From the NCBI RefSeq assembly GCF_007741475.1, contig NZ_CP036261.1:6573798-6637797 (forward strand): 64,000 nucleotides of DNA, written 5' to 3'. This DNA comes from Rosistilla ulvae (GTDB lineage: Bacteria; Planctomycetota; Planctomycetia; Pirellulales; Pirellulaceae). The notes below the pieces were generated by a model that saw nothing but the letters and a program-made list of their open reading frames with translations, did no database searches and was not told the DNA's origin. Shown in pieces: positions 53,087 through 62,635 of the stretch. Made by a program: the position numbers and the translations under genes. The stretch's first letter is position 1. Each line of letters begins with the position of its first letter.

Positions 53087-54550
53087 GTGCAGAATCAAGG
53101 CACTCATCGCCGCTCGTTCATCAAGACCTCCGCAGCGGTTGCTGCGGCTGCGTCGGTCATCCAAGCTCCCGCCCCAGCCCGTGCAGCTGGCAGCAACGAA
53201 CGTCTGCGGATCGGTTTCATCGGTCCCGGCGGCCGCGGTTTCGGAGCCCATGTGAAGAAGCTGGCTCAGCTGCACAAAGATGGTGCGAACATCGAACTTG
53301 TCGCTTTGGCCGAAGTCTATTCGGTGCAGCGCGATCGCGTCGCCGACTACATCGAAACGGAAACCGGATTCAAGCCGGCCAAATACGTCGACTATCGCGA
53401 GATGATCGAGAAGGAGAATCTCGACGCCGTGGCGATCGGTACTCCCGACCACTGGCACGCCAAGCAGACGATCGACGCTCTGGAAGCAGGCTTGCACGTC
53501 TACTGCGAAAAACCGATGACCAAGACGGTGGAAGAATCGCTGAAGGTCGTCGACGCGTGGCGTAAGTCGGGCAAGGTGATGCAGGTCGGCGTTCAATCGA
53601 CCAGCTTGCCGGTATGGGACGAAGTTCGCAACTTGCTGCAAGACGGCAAGCTTGGCAAGGTCTTGATGTACCAGACCGAATACTTCCGCAACTCAGCTCA
53701 AGGCCAATGGCGATACTACAAGCTTGAACCTGAAATGACGCCAACCAATGTCGATTGGAAGCGTTGGCTCGGATCCGACGAAGGCTTGGCCGAAGAGATC
53801 CCCTTCGACCGCGCTGTCTACAAGCAATGGCGTCGTTTCTGGCCGTTTGGATCGGGCATGTACACCGATCTATTCGTCCATCGCACCACCGCGATGTTGA
53901 AGGCGACCGGCCTGCGATTCCCCGCCCGTGTTGTCGGTGCGGGTGGATTGTACATGGAATACGATGGACGCGATGTTCCCGACGTGGCGACCGTCGCCGC
54001 CGATTTCCCCGAAGGTGTCCACGGTCTGGTCAACGCCACGATGTGCAACCAGGAAACTCGAATCCAACAACTGATCCGTGGACACAACGGATCGTTTGTG
54101 TTCGGCAACGGCGAACAATTCGACGGCTTCGACTTCGTTCCCGAGCGATCGCAGGTGACGCGAATCCGCGATCAAAAGACCGAACGGATCGCAACGAAGC
54201 CTGTCGCCGACACGACTTACGCTCACTTCAAGAACTGGATCGAAGCGTGTGCGGCGGAAGAACCGATGCAGTGCAACAACACACCCGAACTGGGAGCCGC
54301 GGCGATCGCTGTCGTCACTCTGGGTGCTCGCAGCTACCGCGAGGGTTCGGTCTTCTTCTTCGATGGCGATTCGGGCAAGATCAGCACGACCGATCCGGGC
54401 TGGGCAGCCAGCTGGGAAAAACTGTCGGCTGCACGCGCACCAGTCAAACACATTCCGGGCTGGCGTGCTGGCGATACCGGCAGCGTGTTGGAAGAGCCGG
54501 AATACATGAAGCTGGGCGGCCCTTGGGTCGACGGCAAAGACCCCGCTTAA
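53087..54550 (+). CDS. Tat-exported Gfo/Idh/MocA family oxidoreductase
   Basis: GTG 53087 follows AGGA ten bases upstream. The 487-residue product starts with THRRSFIKTSAAVAAAASV, a twin-arginine signal. The NAD(P)-binding fold is seen in LRIGFIGPGGRGFG (about 40-53), AIGTPDHWHAKQTIDALEAG (about 118-137) and VYCEKPM (about 140-146, catalytic-site Lys). The rest matches the Gfo/Idh/MocA C-terminal sheet domain. Exported members act on sugars or glycosides using tightly bound cofactor, which explains Tat export. It follows the DUF1552 gene by 68 bases and likely belongs to the same unit. Confidence 0.93.
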   Translation: MQNQGTHRRSFIKTSAAVAAAASVIQAPAPARAAGSNERLRIGFIGPGGRGFGAHVKKLAQLHKDGANIELVALAEVYSVQRDRVADYIETETGFKPAKYVDYREMIEKENLDAVAIGTPDHWHAKQTIDALEAGLHVYCEKPMTKTVEESLKVVDAWRKSGKVMQVGVQSTSLPVWDEVRNLLQDGKLGKVLMYQTEYFRNSAQGQWRYYKLEPEMTPTNVDWKRWLGSDEGLAEEIPFDRAVYKQWRRFWPFGSGMYTDLFVHRTTAMLKATGLRFPARVVGAGGLYMEYDGRDVPDVATVAADFPEGVHGLVNATMCNQETRIQQLIRGHNGSFVFGNGEQFDGFDFVPERSQVTRIRDQKTERIATKPVADTTYAHFKNWIEACAAEEPMQCNNTPELGAAAIAVVTLGARSYREGSVFFFDGDSGKISTTDPGWAASWEKLSAARAPVKHIPGWRAGDTGSVLEEPEYMKLGGPWVDGKDPA

Positions 54551-54563
54551 TCGCGACCAAGGT

Positions 54564-57131
54564 TTACGTTGTCGAGGTGGCCGGTTTAGGCAAATCCGGC
54601 CCCTCGACCGCCTTGGCGATCTGACGAATCTCTTCGATGCTAGCCAACAGCAAGGCTTCGTCTCCTTGCTTGGCGGCTTCTTCTAATTGCCGCGACGGTT
54701 CGGTGAACTGAGGGAATCCCACGGTTCCGCCGGTTCCCTTCAGCGCGTGGGCGTGGCGTGCGACCGCGTCGTAATCGCCCGTCTGGATCGCTTGCTGCAG
54801 TTCGCCGACACAGTGATCCAACCCGTCGACAAATTGCGCGACGACCTGCTGAAATTCAGGAAGATCCATCGGCAGACTCGATCGGATTCGACCGCTGACA
54901 CGCTCCTTGGCTGGCGATGCCGCGACCGCAATCGGTTGCGACGTCGACTTGCTAGTGCTCTGCTTGGCATCGCCAACGCCGTGCAATTCTTGCAACAGTT
55001 TGATCAATTCGTCGATGTTCACTGGTTTCGCGAGGAACGCGGTACAACCGACATCGAAGCAACGACGGCGATCCTCTTCCAGCGCGTTTCCGGTGAGCGC
55101 CACGATGGGAGTCTCGACGCCACGCTTCCGCAGTTCGGTCGTTGCACTGTAGCCGTCCATGACCGGCATCTGCATGTCCATCAAGATCACGTCGTACTGC
55201 GTTTCGGCTGCCATATCGATCGCGACTTGACCGTTTTCGGCGGTTTCGACAGTCATCCCCGCTTTGCGACAAACGACTTCCAACAATTGGACGTTGGCGG
55301 GCGTATCGTCGACGATCAAGATCTTGCCTGGTCGGACACTGGCGATGCCCTGATCGGCGGCTGCGCGTTGACGGCTGCGCAAGACCGCGGCGGCCTCTTC
55401 GCCCGACACCATCCGAACGCCATCCAACGATCCAACATCGATCAATACGCTGAACACACTCCCTTCGCCGGGACTGCTGACCACGGTGATCCCGCCTCCC
55501 ATCGCTTCGGCAAATTTCTTGCTGATCGAAAGTCCCAAACCGGTGCCTCCGAACCGCCGCGTGACCGAGCTATCGGCCTGTACAAATGGGCTGAAGATTC
55601 GCTGCAATTGCTGATCGTCCATCCCGATTCCGGTATCGATGACATCGAAACGCATCTGCGGCCCCGCATCGCCGCCCAGCACAACAAAGCTAACGCGGAC
55701 ACCACCCGACTCGGTAAACTTCACCGCATTACCGACCAGATTGATCAAGATCTGTCGCAGACGCGTCGGATCGGTTTGAATTGTTTCGGGGATCTCGCCA
55801 GCGGCGCTGGAGGACAATTGAATGCCTTGATCGTTCGCCTTGCCCGTCAACACCGTCACCACTTCGTTGACGATTTGGAATGGCGAACAATCACGAATCT
55901 CCAACTGGACGCCAGCCGATTCGATCTTCGACAGATCCAACACGTCGTTGATCAATTCGACCAAATGATTGCCGCTGGAATAGATCGTGTCGAGGTATTC
56001 CAGCTGCCGATCGGGATCGTGTTCCAAACCGCGACGCAGGACGTCGGTGAAGCCGACGATGGCGTTCATCGGCGTGCGAATCTCGTGGCTCATGTTCGCC
56101 AGGAATTGACTCTTGGTTTCGTTCGCCAATTCCGCGGCGTCTTTGGCGATCGCCAGTTCGCGTTTGTGATCTTCCAGCGTCGTGATGTCCTTGAACGTGA
56201 CCATCACCCCTTGGCAAGTCCCTTCGCTAGTCTGAATCGGCGTGCTGTTGACGCTAAAGATGCAGCGTTTGCCTTCGACCTCGATCCCCAACAAACGGTT
56301 CGACAACGCCGCACCGCGACGGAGTGTTTCGGTCCAGGGGAGCGCGTTGTCATCTTCGGCGATCCAGTTCAAATCCGACGCGCTCTGTCCCAACAACTGC
56401 CGCTGGCTCATTTTCAGATCGGCTTGGATCACCGGGTTAGCCAACAACACGCGATACTCCAGATCCAACAGCACCAGCCCCACGCCAAGGTTGTCCAACA
56501 CATCGCGGACGTGCGTCGGGACCGCTCCCGAAGCATCCAATTGTTTCAGGATCATTCCTAAAAACAGATAGAACTGAATAAAGCAGGCAGGTGCGACGAG
56601 GATCAGGACAAGTTTCCAGGGCTCGATTCCAAGAAACGGTTTGTAGGGTTCGAATGCGATCTCCAGTTCCGCCCACTTGTCCGAGCGTTGATAAACCGGC
56701 AACACCATCTGACGGTCGGTCGACAACACCTGACCATTACGACGTTCCAACAGCCTCGAATCCCACTTGCTAGCATGCTCACCGGCAGCTGCGTGCAGCG
56801 TTCCATTCGGCTTTCTCAGTCCGATCGAAATGATATCGGGCTGGCGGCGAACGATACCTTCCAACAAGGCCTTCAACCCCTCGCGATTCCCGGAAGAGAT
56901 CAGTGTCGTGGCACTCATTGCAAGCGCTTCGGTAAAGCTCGCTCGGCCTTCCATCGTGGTGACATACGGGTTCGGAAAAACCTGCAGCGTCAACGTACCG
57001 ATAAAGCTGACCATCACCATCGCGACCAGCGCAGCAACGATCCGCACGCGTGTCGGCAATCGCTCTGCCAACCAACGAAATGGTCGCAACAGCCTATTAA
57101 GGATGGTTTTTAGTGTGCTGAACATAAGCAT
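54564..57131 (-). CDS. Hybrid sensor histidine kinase with receiver and Hpt domains
   Basis: The 855-residue product has two membrane helices (about 31-50 and 172-194) bracketing a periplasmic sensor. A PAS domain (about 205-320) follows, then HisKA with SQFLANMSHEIRTPMNAI (H349), an ATPase domain with N468, DTGIGM (499-504) and GTGLGLSI (529-536), and a receiver domain with D652 (ILMDMQMPVMDG). A C-terminal Hpt domain ends the protein (HAHALKGTGG, H795). This is a complete His-Asp-His phosphorelay lacking its final response regulator. It diverges from the TolC/SecA-like operon, 269 bases away, which suggests but does not show regulation. Start ATG 57131 or 57125. Confidence 0.93.
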   Translation of the reverse strand: MLMFSTLKTILNRLLRPFRWLAERLPTRVRIVAALVAMVMVSFIGTLTLQVFPNPYVTTMEGRASFTEALAMSATTLISSGNREGLKALLEGIVRRQPDIISIGLRKPNGTLHAAAGEHASKWDSRLLERRNGQVLSTDRQMVLPVYQRSDKWAELEIAFEPYKPFLGIEPWKLVLILVAPACFIQFYLFLGMILKQLDASGAVPTHVRDVLDNLGVGLVLLDLEYRVLLANPVIQADLKMSQRQLLGQSASDLNWIAEDDNALPWTETLRRGAALSNRLLGIEVEGKRCIFSVNSTPIQTSEGTCQGVMVTFKDITTLEDHKRELAIAKDAAELANETKSQFLANMSHEIRTPMNAIVGFTDVLRRGLEHDPDRQLEYLDTIYSSGNHLVELINDVLDLSKIESAGVQLEIRDCSPFQIVNEVVTVLTGKANDQGIQLSSSAAGEIPETIQTDPTRLRQILINLVGNAVKFTESGGVRVSFVVLGGDAGPQMRFDVIDTGIGMDDQQLQRIFSPFVQADSSVTRRFGGTGLGLSISKKFAEAMGGGITVVSSPGEGSVFSVLIDVGSLDGVRMVSGEEAAAVLRSRQRAAADQGIASVRPGKILIVDDTPANVQLLEVVCRKAGMTVETAENGQVAIDMAAETQYDVILMDMQMPVMDGYSATTELRKRGVETPIVALTGNALEEDRRRCFDVGCTAFLAKPVNIDELIKLLQELHGVGDAKQSTSKSTSQPIAVAASPAKERVSGRIRSSLPMDLPEFQQVVAQFVDGLDHCVGELQQAIQTGDYDAVARHAHALKGTGGTVGFPQFTEPSRQLEEAAKQGDEALLLASIEEIRQIAKAVEGPDLPKPATSTT

Positions 57132-57400
57132 CTATCGTGGGAATTGAATCCGACCGAACGCCCCAAACCGACACTCCAGGGATCCAGGAGCTTGGGAAAC
57201 GTTACGTCACCGCAACGAACAGCGCAACCAAATGGGGAGTTCCGAACGGATGCCTTCCCCAAGATCCGAACGACTTCAACGGTTGCGGTGACTTTCCCGA
57301 TTATCGCAACCTGCTGGATTGTTCGGAGAATCGGACTTGGATCTGGCCAGCTCTAACATCTCTAGGCAATCCGGTTGTTCGGGATGGTCAGATTGATCCG

Positions 57401-59782
57401 ATGTTGACTGAGACGAACGTGAACCGACATCCGGCCTCACTCACAGGCGTTTCCGTGCAGAAGATCCCATTCAGTCGCTCGATCCAAACGATCAGCCGGC
57501 ATTGCGTTATCGCAATGGGGATTGTTACGCCATGGATGAATGTCGCCGCGGAACCGCCCCAACGGTTGCCTCGAATGGTGGCCACAGGGATCGAACCGGC
57601 CGCCGATGTTCCCCAACGCCTACCGACACCAAGTCTTAGCCCGACAGATTCGGAAGAACCACGGGTGATCGGTGAGACTCCCGAACCGGCGAACCTGCCG
57701 CGGGTCCCCGGCCCTGCGGTGAACCCGGTGCCCTCGGTCGCACCAGCCACTCGCACCCCATTGCCCCTTCGCTTGCCTCCGGCAAGCCCTGCGCCGACGC
57801 CACGACGGTTGCCGCACACGAAACCGGTGGCGGAACCAAACGAAGAGCAATCCGCAACGATCACCGAGCCGGAGCCGATTGGAGCGCCTGCGCCGAACGG
57901 ACCATCCGATCCACCCAGCTTGCGTCCTCAATCGAATCCTCCGCAATCGATTGGTTCGCAAAAGAACTCACCAACCGGCAGCGAGCCAATCCGCCTGGTG
58001 GAGCCCGACGTCGATAGCGCCAGCGAAGAACCAACACCGAGTTCCTATCCTTCGACCGGCATGTCACTGGAACTGCCTCGGCAACCGCGGCCGGCCGTTG
58101 CAACGCCGACGCTCAAGATCGCTGGCCATCACGCGCTCCCCGACCAGCTGCCGCCGATGTGGTGGAACGCGGAAGTTCGGCAATCGGTGGGCATCGGTCC
58201 GGCAACGCTGCCGATCTCGATCGATCGGTTGGTGCAATCCGCTTTGGCCAACTCCACACAAATCCAATCGCTACTTACCGAACCACGGATACGGCGGGCA
58301 ACGGTCGCTGTCGAACAGGCCCAGTTCGATTGGCAGTCATTTGTCGAATCGCAATTCGATGATAAAAGCGACCCGATCGGAAGCATCTTGACGACCGGTT
58401 CGGCAGACGGTCGGTTTGAAGACAAAACATGGTCGGCCGCGGCGGGACTGCGTCAAACAAACCGAATCGGCGGCAAACTGGAACTGGCGCAGAACGGCGG
58501 TCACCAACGCAATAACTCGCAATTTTTGATCCCCAATCCACAGGGGACAACACGGCTGGAAGTCAACTACACCCAACCGCTGCTCAGTGGCGCCGGTCGG
58601 TTTGTCAACGAGAGCCGGATCGTGCTGGCACAGCTCGATTACCGGGCCACCAACGATCGCACGCAGGCTCAGATCCAAGACCATCTGATCGATGTCACCA
58701 ACGCCTATTGGGAACTTTATCTGGGGCGCAGCCATCTGCTGCAACGCCGCAAGCTGCTCGAAAGCGCTCGCCAAATCTACGACACGTTGCGGGCCCGCGA
58801 AGGGGTCGACGTGTTGCAGCGTCAAATTTTGCGAGCCCAGGTTGCGGTCACCGGCCGCGAAGCGGAAGTGATTCGCGCCCAGACAGAGATCCGCAATTCG
58901 CAATCCCGGCTGCGACGTTTGATCAACGATCCCGAACTGGTCGCCGCGATGCAACTGGAATGGACACCCCAAGACCAACCGTTAGACTTCCGCATCGACA
59001 TCTCGGCCAGCGCGTCGGCGCAGATCGCCCTCGCCTCGCGACCGGAGATTGCCGAAGCGATGCGACGCGTCAAAGCACTTTCGGTGCAAGCGGATGTGGC
59101 GCGCAACGAGATCCTGCCGCGGTTGGATCTGTTGTTGCGAACCTACGTCGCCGGACTGGAAGACAATGCCGACACCTTGGGATCGTGGAACCGTCAATGG
59201 ACCGATGGCCGGCCAACCTATGGAGTCGGCATGTTGTATGAGTTCCCGATCGGAAACCGCGCGGCCAAGGGACGCCTGAAACGCAGCCGCTTGGAACTGA
59301 CCCGCGAGATCCTCGACTTCGAATCGACGATCGAACAGACCTTGTTGGAAGTCGATATTGCGGTCCGCGAAACCCAAACCGCCTATCGCGAAATGGTCAG
59401 CAAACAGAATGCAGTTTTTGCGGCCGCGGCAGAAGTGCAATTCCTCGACGAACGCTGGCGCACGCTGCCGACTCAGCAAGACTCCGCCGTGTTGCTGCTG
59501 GAAAATCTGCTCGACGCCCAGCAGAGGTTGGGGAACGAAGAAGCCGCCTACGCCACGGCTCAAGTAACCTATGCCCTCTCCTGGATTTCGCTGCGTCGAG
59601 CCATGGGGACGCTGTTGTCGATGGATCAGGAACCGATCGCTGAAATCCCATCCCCTGGGGCTCCGGATGCTGCGGTATTTGAGGATCCAGCAGCAACGTC
59701 GGATGAACAACCGGTGCGTTTGCCAGCGACCGCGCGAGCTATCTACGATCGCCATCGACAGCCGGGAGCCATGTTGCGATGA
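57401..59782 (+). CDS. TolC-like outer membrane efflux protein with Pro-rich N-terminal extension
   Basis: From ATG 57401 the product has 793 residues; the frame is open to GTG 57137 but only the later start gives a signal-like N-terminus (CVIAMGIVTPWMNVAA, cleavage near 53). A Pro/Arg/Thr-rich extension (about 55-250) precedes the TolC fold (about 270-750), which has two coiled repeats, for example ARAQTEIRNSQSRLRRLINDP-like and TLLEVDIAVRETQTAYREMV segments, and barrel strands such as RTYVAGLEDN. It would form the outer membrane channel of a tripartite exporter. Its TGA overlaps the ATG of the SecA-like gene (ATGA). Confidence 0.85.
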   Translation: MLTETNVNRHPASLTGVSVQKIPFSRSIQTISRHCVIAMGIVTPWMNVAAEPPQRLPRMVATGIEPAADVPQRLPTPSLSPTDSEEPRVIGETPEPANLPRVPGPAVNPVPSVAPATRTPLPLRLPPASPAPTPRRLPHTKPVAEPNEEQSATITEPEPIGAPAPNGPSDPPSLRPQSNPPQSIGSQKNSPTGSEPIRLVEPDVDSASEEPTPSSYPSTGMSLELPRQPRPAVATPTLKIAGHHALPDQLPPMWWNAEVRQSVGIGPATLPISIDRLVQSALANSTQIQSLLTEPRIRRATVAVEQAQFDWQSFVESQFDDKSDPIGSILTTGSADGRFEDKTWSAAAGLRQTNRIGGKLELAQNGGHQRNNSQFLIPNPQGTTRLEVNYTQPLLSGAGRFVNESRIVLAQLDYRATNDRTQAQIQDHLIDVTNAYWELYLGRSHLLQRRKLLESARQIYDTLRAREGVDVLQRQILRAQVAVTGREAEVIRAQTEIRNSQSRLRRLINDPELVAAMQLEWTPQDQPLDFRIDISASASAQIALASRPEIAEAMRRVKALSVQADVARNEILPRLDLLLRTYVAGLEDNADTLGSWNRQWTDGRPTYGVGMLYEFPIGNRAAKGRLKRSRLELTREILDFESTIEQTLLEVDIAVRETQTAYREMVSKQNAVFAAAAEVQFLDERWRTLPTQQDSAVLLLENLLDAQQRLGNEEAAYATAQVTYALSWISLRRAMGTLLSMDQEPIAEIPSPGAPDAAVFEDPAATSDEQPVRLPATARAIYDRHRQPGAMLR

Positions 59783-61707
59783 GGCTGTTGCACAACCGCT
59801 GTCGGTCGACCCCATCGCTCCGCGACCTGCCGAACCACGTCGCCGCGATTCGCGATGCCCAATCGGCAATCCAACGATCCGATCGTGAAACGCTGCGAGC
59901 TCATACGTTGCAGCTGCGCGAGTTTGTGCAGCGTGGAGCGGAGGTTGCTAGCCCCAAAGTGCTTGCCTTGGGAGGAGCCCTCGTTTGCGAAGCGGTCGCC
60001 CAAGTGCTGGGCAAATCTCTGTACGATGTTCAGCTGACCGCTGGCATCATCCTGGCGCATGGCGCGGTCGCCGAGATGCAGACCGGCGAAGGCAAGACGC
60101 TGTCGGGCTTGATGCCCGCCGTGCTCCACGCCTTGTCTGGCCGCGGCGTTCATGTCGCCACGCCCAACACCTACCTAGCGACACGCGATTTCGAGACGCT
60201 GCGCCCCGTGATCGAACATCTGGGGCTGACCGCCGGTTGTCTGAGCGACGACGCCGACCATGGCCAGCGCGCTGCCGCCTATGAATGCGATATCACCTAT
60301 GCCCCTGGATACGCGTTTGGCTTTGATTATCTACGCGATCAAATGGCGTTGCGGTCGACGGCCGGAGGTCGCTTGGGAGACCAATTGCGACAACGTCTTC
60401 GCGGCGCAGCGAGCGAGACGCAGTTGCTGCAGCGCGGCCGGCACTGCGCGATTCTCGACGAAATCGATCACGTGCTGGTCGACGATGCGACCAGTCCGTT
60501 GATCCTCAGCGCCGCCGGGGATCGCGAAGCCCCCGACGCAGCAATCCATCAAGCGGCGAAGCAAATCGCTGCAACGCTCTCGGCAGAAGAACATTTCCAG
60601 ATCGCCCCCGATGGCAGCGGTCTGGAACTGCTGCCCGCCGGAATCGAAGCGATCTACGACGATTCAGCCCCCACCGGCGACCCACAACTGCGACGCGCGT
60701 GGCACGAATACGTCCATCTGGCGCTCCGCGCCACTCACCAATTCCATCGCGATGTGCATTACATCGTGACCGCGGACAAGGTCCGCATCATCGACGCTTC
60801 CACCGGCAGGGTCTTCGACGATCGAACCTGGAACGATGGCCAGCATCAAGCGATCGAAGCCAAGGAGGGCTTGCGGATCACGACCGAACAGACAGCGCTG
60901 GCGCGGATCACGCGTCAACGTTTCTACCGCATGTACGATGTGTTGTGTGGAATGACGGGAACGGCTGCCGGATGCGCCGCGGAGCTGAACGAGTTCTATC
61001 ACCTGTCGGTCGTTGAGGTCCCCTTGCGCGTGCCAAGTCGCCGGCGGACACTCGCATCGGTTCGCTGTACCGACATCCAGGAAAAGCGAAACCGCATCGT
61101 CGATGAAGCGCGAAATTGTCAACGGCGCGGGCAACCGGTTCTGATCGGAACCCATTCGATTGCCGAAAGCCAACAACTGGCCGAACGGTTCGAAACCGAA
61201 GGCCTTCGATTCGAACTGCTGAACGGAAAACAAGACGCCGACGAAGCGGAGATCATCGCCGCCGCAGGCCGTTGCGGAGCGATCACGATCGCAACCAACC
61301 TGGCGGGACGCGGAACCGACATCCACTTGGATGCGGATGCCGCCGCGGCCGGCGGGCTGCACGTGATCATCACCCAGCACCATGCAATCGATCGCGTCGA
61401 TCGCCAACTGATCGGCCGTTCCGCCCGCCAAGGCGATCCCGGAAGCGTCCGTTTTTATTATGCCCTGGATGATCCGCTGATTCGCCAAGCCCCTTGGATC
61501 GCGCGTTGGCTAGAACGCCAGATCGCCAATCCGAGCGATCACAGCGATCGCGACTCGCAGCGTCTGGCCAACATGATCGCCAAGCTACAGGTCCAGCACC
61601 AACGGCGACAAGCGAGCCTCCGCCGCGATCTTTTGCAAAAGGATCTGGCCACGCAGAACTTGATCGTCAAACCGCGTACCCGAAGTGCACAAGGTATCGA
61701 AAAATGA
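59779..61707 (+). CDS. Shortened SecA-like ATPase in an exporter operon
   Basis: The 642 residues hold SecA motor motifs: DVQLTAGIILAHG (83-95), Walker A MQTGEGKT (100-107), AFGFDYLRDQM (179-189), Walker B ILDEIDHVLVDDATSPLILS (225-244), a preprotein-crosslinking-type insert, TNLAGRGTDI and QLIGRSARQGDPGSVRFYYA in the second motor lobe. Normal SecA is about 840-900 residues; this one ends within the helical scaffold and lacks the wing, the rest of the scaffold and the C-terminal zinc linker. Substitutions (DEIDH for DEVDS, GRSARQ for GRSGRQ) mark a divergent paralogue rather than the housekeeping SecA. Both ends overlap neighbours by four bases. Confidence 0.9.
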   Translation: MRLLHNRCRSTPSLRDLPNHVAAIRDAQSAIQRSDRETLRAHTLQLREFVQRGAEVASPKVLALGGALVCEAVAQVLGKSLYDVQLTAGIILAHGAVAEMQTGEGKTLSGLMPAVLHALSGRGVHVATPNTYLATRDFETLRPVIEHLGLTAGCLSDDADHGQRAAAYECDITYAPGYAFGFDYLRDQMALRSTAGGRLGDQLRQRLRGAASETQLLQRGRHCAILDEIDHVLVDDATSPLILSAAGDREAPDAAIHQAAKQIAATLSAEEHFQIAPDGSGLELLPAGIEAIYDDSAPTGDPQLRRAWHEYVHLALRATHQFHRDVHYIVTADKVRIIDASTGRVFDDRTWNDGQHQAIEAKEGLRITTEQTALARITRQRFYRMYDVLCGMTGTAAGCAAELNEFYHLSVVEVPLRVPSRRRTLASVRCTDIQEKRNRIVDEARNCQRRGQPVLIGTHSIAESQQLAERFETEGLRFELLNGKQDADEAEIIAAAGRCGAITIATNLAGRGTDIHLDADAAAAGGLHVIITQHHAIDRVDRQLIGRSARQGDPGSVRFYYALDDPLIRQAPWIARWLERQIANPSDHSDRDSQRLANMIAKLQVQHQRRQASLRRDLLQKDLATQNLIVKPRTRSAQGIEK

Positions 61708-62612
61708 GCATCTCCAATACGTTCGTCCAGATCGGGCTGGTCTCGTTGGTTCTGACGGGGACCATCGTCAGCGGCGCCCATGCCCAGGAATCGAACTCCG
61801 CGATCGAAGGTATCATCGAGCCCTATCAAACGATCCAAATCCCTGCGACCGAAGTCGGCACGCTGGCTCGCATCGACGTTCGCGAAGGGGACAAGGTCCG
61901 AAAAGGACAGACGTTGGCACAGGTCGACGATCGCGTCTTGCAGGCCTCGCTGGCCGCGGCTCGCGTCGCCAAAGATGCCAAAGGGAACCTTCGCGTTGCA
62001 CAGGCGGAACGCGATGTGAAACGTCGCCAACTGGCCTGCCTGGAAGAACTGCGGAATCGCGGCAACGCGACGCAGCGCGAGACCGATCGAGCCCTCGCCG
62101 ATTTCGAATCGTCCGATGCGCGTTTGCAAGCGGTCAACGAAGACCTTGAGATCCGCCGTTTTGAATACGAACGGATTTTGGCGCAGATCGAAAAACGTGT
62201 GCTGCAATCTCCCATCGACGGCGTGGTCGCAAACATCAACAAAGATGCGGGAGAGTTTGTCGCGCCGACCGATCCGATCGTGATGACGATCGTTCAACTG
62301 GATATCGTGCACGCAATCTTCTCGCTGCCAATCTCGGCCGTCAGTACGATTGTGCCGGGCAAAACCGTTCGCATCACCGTCGGACTGAACGACCTGCCAG
62401 CCCAGGGTGTGGTCGAAACGATCGCCCCGATCGCCGATGCCAAAAGCGGAACGGTCCGCGTCAAGATTCGGGTCGCCAACCAAAACGGACGCATCTTCAG
62501 CGGCAGCAGTTGCCGCTGGGAGATCGATGCCAACACGCCCAATCAAATTACCAGCGTCCCCAGTCGCGGAGCGATCATGGCCGAAGCGACTCGCAAAATG
62601 AAAGACCGTTAA
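61704..62612 (+). CDS. Periplasmic adaptor protein (HlyD/RND membrane-fusion family)
   Basis: ATG 61704 overlaps the SecA-like stop (ATGA). The 302-residue product has a signal peptide (IGLVSLVLTGTIVSGAHAQ). A split lipoyl domain follows (IEPYQTIQIPATEVG to KVRKGQTLAQVDD and QSPIDGVVANINKDAGEFV), with a short coiled-coil hairpin (about 80-155) between its halves, then a beta-barrel domain (DIVHAIFSLPISAVS, GVVETIAPIADAKSGTVRV). It would bridge inner and outer membrane parts of an exporter with the TolC-like protein. No inner membrane transporter follows directly; instead a second, membrane-anchored adaptor does. Confidence 0.9.
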   Translation: MSISNTFVQIGLVSLVLTGTIVSGAHAQESNSAIEGIIEPYQTIQIPATEVGTLARIDVREGDKVRKGQTLAQVDDRVLQASLAAARVAKDAKGNLRVAQAERDVKRRQLACLEELRNRGNATQRETDRALADFESSDARLQAVNEDLEIRRFEYERILAQIEKRVLQSPIDGVVANINKDAGEFVAPTDPIVMTIVQLDIVHAIFSLPISAVSTIVPGKTVRITVGLNDLPAQGVVETIAPIADAKSGTVRVKIRVANQNGRIFSGSSCRWEIDANTPNQITSVPSRGAIMAEATRKMKDR

Positions 62613-62635
62613 CGCCAGCAGAGCCACAAACCGGC

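Noticed and set aside
57137-57400. Upstream extension of the TolC-like gene to GTG 57137
   Set aside because: The extra 88 residues contain no recognisable domain and would bury the signal peptide; the ATG at 57401 gives a more credible exported protein.
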